From contig DFEL01000032.1 of NCBI GenBank assembly GCA_002369055.1, forward strand, positions 1 through 7,114: a stretch of DNA of 7,114 nucleotides, read 5' to 3'. The notes beneath the pieces were generated by a model, which worked only from the letters and a program-made list of their open reading frames with translations, was not told the DNA's origin and did no database searches. Of this stretch, positions 5,873 through 7,114 are shown piece by piece (position 1 is the first letter of the stretch; each line of letters opens with the position of its first letter). This DNA is from Cyanobacteria bacterium UBA3803 (GTDB taxonomy: Bacteria; Cyanobacteriota; Vampirovibrionia; Gastranaerophilales; Gastranaerophilaceae). The position numbers were made by a program, and so were the translations under genes.

Positions 5873-6295
5873 ATGCCTAAATTTATTTCAAAATCAGAGT
5901 TAGAATCTCAAGCAATCGACCAAGAACAAACACACAACGTAGGTACAATTTATCCTCAAATTTTTAGTAATGATGAGATTACAGAATTTAAAGATGGAAT
6001 GCCGCTGGAAGCAGGTATAATATGGCTTGGGGCATATTATATTGACAGCACCATTTTTCCAAAGGTAAAATGTCCTGTATGTGGTAAAGAAGAAGTGCTG
6101 ATTCCTTATCAAACAATTGCTTCTGTTTTATCAGGTGCTCATACCATAAAATTTTGGTGTTCTAATTGCAACGAAAGATTTGTAACAAATGATTATAGCG
6201 AGTATTATTATTTAATACGTAATTATGTAATAGAAAATAAAAAAGACTTTAAAGAGGAACAAATAATTTCCGGCTGTTCAAGTAAATTTGTATAA
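5873..6295 (+). CDS. Uncharacterised zinc-ribbon protein, first gene of the SAM-riboswitch operon
   Basis: A 140-residue protein I cannot assign to a family. It has a four-cysteine zinc-ribbon pattern, CPVC (67-70) and CSNC (96-99), with 25 residues between pairs. The N-terminal third is polar with a short hydrophobic patch (GIIWLGAYYI, 48-57) too short to be a membrane anchor. The aromatic stretch YSEYYYLIRNYVIE (about 108-121) looks helical. There is no signal peptide, so it is probably cytosolic. The start is certain: AAAGGAGG lies seven bases before ATG 5873. It lies directly behind the SAM-responsive terminator, so expression should rise when SAM is low. No methyltransferase, transporter or methionine-biosynthesis motif is seen. 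A regulator or metal-binding accessory protein is possible. Confidence 0.85.
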   Translation: MPKFISKSELESQAIDQEQTHNVGTIYPQIFSNDEITEFKDGMPLEAGIIWLGAYYIDSTIFPKVKCPVCGKEEVLIPYQTIASVLSGAHTIKFWCSNCNERFVTNDYSEYYYLIRNYVIENKKDFKEEQIISGCSSKFV

Positions 6296-6302
6296 CTATT
6301 TT

Positions 6303-6327
6303 GGGCTTCTGAAAATTTCAGAAGCCC
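6303..6327 (+). other. Stable hairpin between the zinc-ribbon gene and the membrane-protein gene
   Basis: GGGCTTCTG (6303-6311) pairs perfectly with CAGAAGCCC (6319-6327) around AAAATTT, seven bases after the zinc-ribbon stop codon. The sequence after it (TTATGTCC) lacks a proper T-run, so it is a weak terminator at best; it may protect the 3' end of the upstream message or limit translation of the next gene. Confidence 0.6.
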
Positions 6328-6329
6328 TT

Positions 6330-6827
6330 ATGTCCATATTTGACATACATATATTTTATAGTTATGTTATGAATAATTTTTTACCGATAATAATACTATT
6401 TATACTTTTAATCATCTGCTGTGCAATAACAATGAATCTGCACTGCCAACGTATCATAACCTTATACAGAAACGGTTCTGAAATGGTGGTAACTTTTGGT
6501 TCATTCGCTATTGCTCTGATTGTGTCAGGAATTATATATTTATTTCTTATGATTATTGGTATTCAAAATGTTGATTTTCTTACTATCGCTTACGGTGCAA
6601 TTATAATTTCAATTCTTTATATTATCAGACATTCAATGAAAATGAACAAAGACATAGCTTCAATTTTGATAGCAATTATAGGAAATATTGTATGGTCAAT
6701 AGTAGGATTATTTCTTGCGGCAATAGTTGCATTTCTTTTAAGTATTTTATTTGGTGGCAACAGCAATAACAAAAAACATAAAAAACACAGCCATTTGGGT
6801 TGCAGTATTCATGATTTTATTAAATAG
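6330..6827 (+). CDS. Uncharacterised four-helix membrane protein
   Basis: A hydrophobic protein of 165 residues if it starts at ATG 6330. Transmembrane segments lie at about 17-35, 53-77, 83-100 and 109-141; the last is long enough for two short helices or a re-entrant turn. The cytoplasmic-looking tail is basic and His-rich (KKHKKHSH, 148-155), after GGNSNN. I do not recognise the family. The start is uncertain. No Shine-Dalgarno site precedes 6330, which lies just behind a stable hairpin. TTG 6288 would overlap the upstream gene, and ATG 6369 would still keep all four helices. It is co-oriented with the zinc-ribbon gene and closely followed by another small membrane protein, so it is probably under the same riboswitch unless the hairpin ends transcription. 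A transporter subunit or membrane anchor is possible but unsupported. Confidence 0.72.
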   Translation: MSIFDIHIFYSYVMNNFLPIIILFILLIICCAITMNLHCQRIITLYRNGSEMVVTFGSFAIALIVSGIIYLFLMIIGIQNVDFLTIAYGAIIISILYIIRHSMKMNKDIASILIAIIGNIVWSIVGLFLAAIVAFLLSILFGGNSNNKKHKKHSHLGCSIHDFIK

Positions 6828-6836
6828 GAGCAAATT

Positions 6837-7061
6837 ATGATAGAAAAATTATTCAGAATTGTACCAACAACGATAAAAGCATCAGACGAAATAATACTTG
6901 CAATTCATATCATAATGGCAATAGTAGGAGTTTTTGGAATTCTTTATCTTTTTAACAATTACCATACAACAATAAAAGAAATCGCAATAATAATATTTTC
7001 AATAAACTTTATAGATGCACTATTTGACCATTTATCAACTTGTTTGAAAAATTTCAAATAA
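6837..7061 (+). CDS. Small two-helix membrane protein of unknown function (74 residues)
   Basis: A 74-residue protein with two hydrophobic segments (about 19-39 and 47-63) joined by a short polar turn, NNYHTT, a helical-hairpin layout. The amphipathic N-terminus (MIEKLFRIVPTTIKASDE) and the polar C-terminal end may lie on the same side of the membrane. Its ribosome site AGGAG (6826-6830) overlaps the stop codon of the preceding four-helix gene, so the two are in one operon and probably coupled. I do not recognise a family. Its size and pairing with a larger membrane protein fit a small accessory subunit; a holin- or toxin-like role cannot be excluded. Confidence 0.7.
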   Translation: MIEKLFRIVPTTIKASDEIILAIHIIMAIVGVFGILYLFNNYHTTIKEIAIIIFSINFIDALFDHLSTCLKNFK

Positions 7062-7114
7062 TGGCTATTAAGCAAGATGCGGTTAATATGGTTTCCGTCT
7101 CCTAATGGAGTTCT

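Noticed and set aside
5833..5880. 15-codon leader ORF (MKMYNTVNRKEAKYA) after the riboswitch terminator
   Set aside because: No ribosome site, and it overlaps the true start of the zinc-ribbon gene; the two methionines are not enough to call a leader peptide.
7061..7114. Tiny ORF at 7061-7105 overlapping the previous stop, and an open frame from ATG 7077 to the window end (MRLIWFPSPNGVL)
   Set aside because: The first is only 14 codons; the second has no ribosome site and only 12 visible codons. A gene may start here but the window is too short to tell.

Overview
AT-rich bacterial DNA with strong Shine-Dalgarno sites (GGAGG, AAAGGAG), short intergenic gaps and no tRNA, rRNA, CRISPR array or recognisable insertion sequence. 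The S-box-type riboswitch with an intrinsic terminator resembles those of low-GC Firmicutes. The other genes are typical of mobile accessory DNA in many phyla, so I do not assign a taxon.

Left arm (1-3380, all minus strand, read right to left). A membrane-anchored Mrr-type nuclease comes first. It is followed by a vWA protein with a complete MIDAS, a PP2C-type phosphatase and a Hanks-like kinase with zinc-binding C-terminal elements; the kinase runs off the left edge. The last three match the 'TerY-P' triad (vWA, PP2C, kinase) described by comparative genomics, also seen in E. coli as yegL/yegK/yegI. The genes are tightly packed. The likely logic is reversible phosphorylation around a metal-dependent vWA adaptor, in a stress or phage-response setting. 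The upstream nuclease could be its effector, which is inference.

Centre (3381-5179). A divergent intergenic region holds a promoter for the nuclease and a well-formed promoter/operator for a plus-strand hipBA toxin-antitoxin pair. Two near-identical 21-bp boxes lie 31 bp apart; one covers the -10 and the other is a 20-bp perfect palindrome just before hipB. HipA has all its kinase motifs and looks intact.

Right arm (5180-7114). A gene-poor stretch with an imperfect long inverted repeat and a strong terminator is followed by an acidic 57-residue orphan. Next comes a SAM-I/SAM-IV-clan riboswitch with P1, kink-turned P2, P3, pseudoknot, antiterminator and terminator all identifiable. It controls a three-gene set: an uncharacterised zinc-ribbon protein, a four-helix membrane protein and a 74-residue two-helix membrane protein. 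None resembles a known methionine or SAM gene, which makes this the most unusual part of the window.
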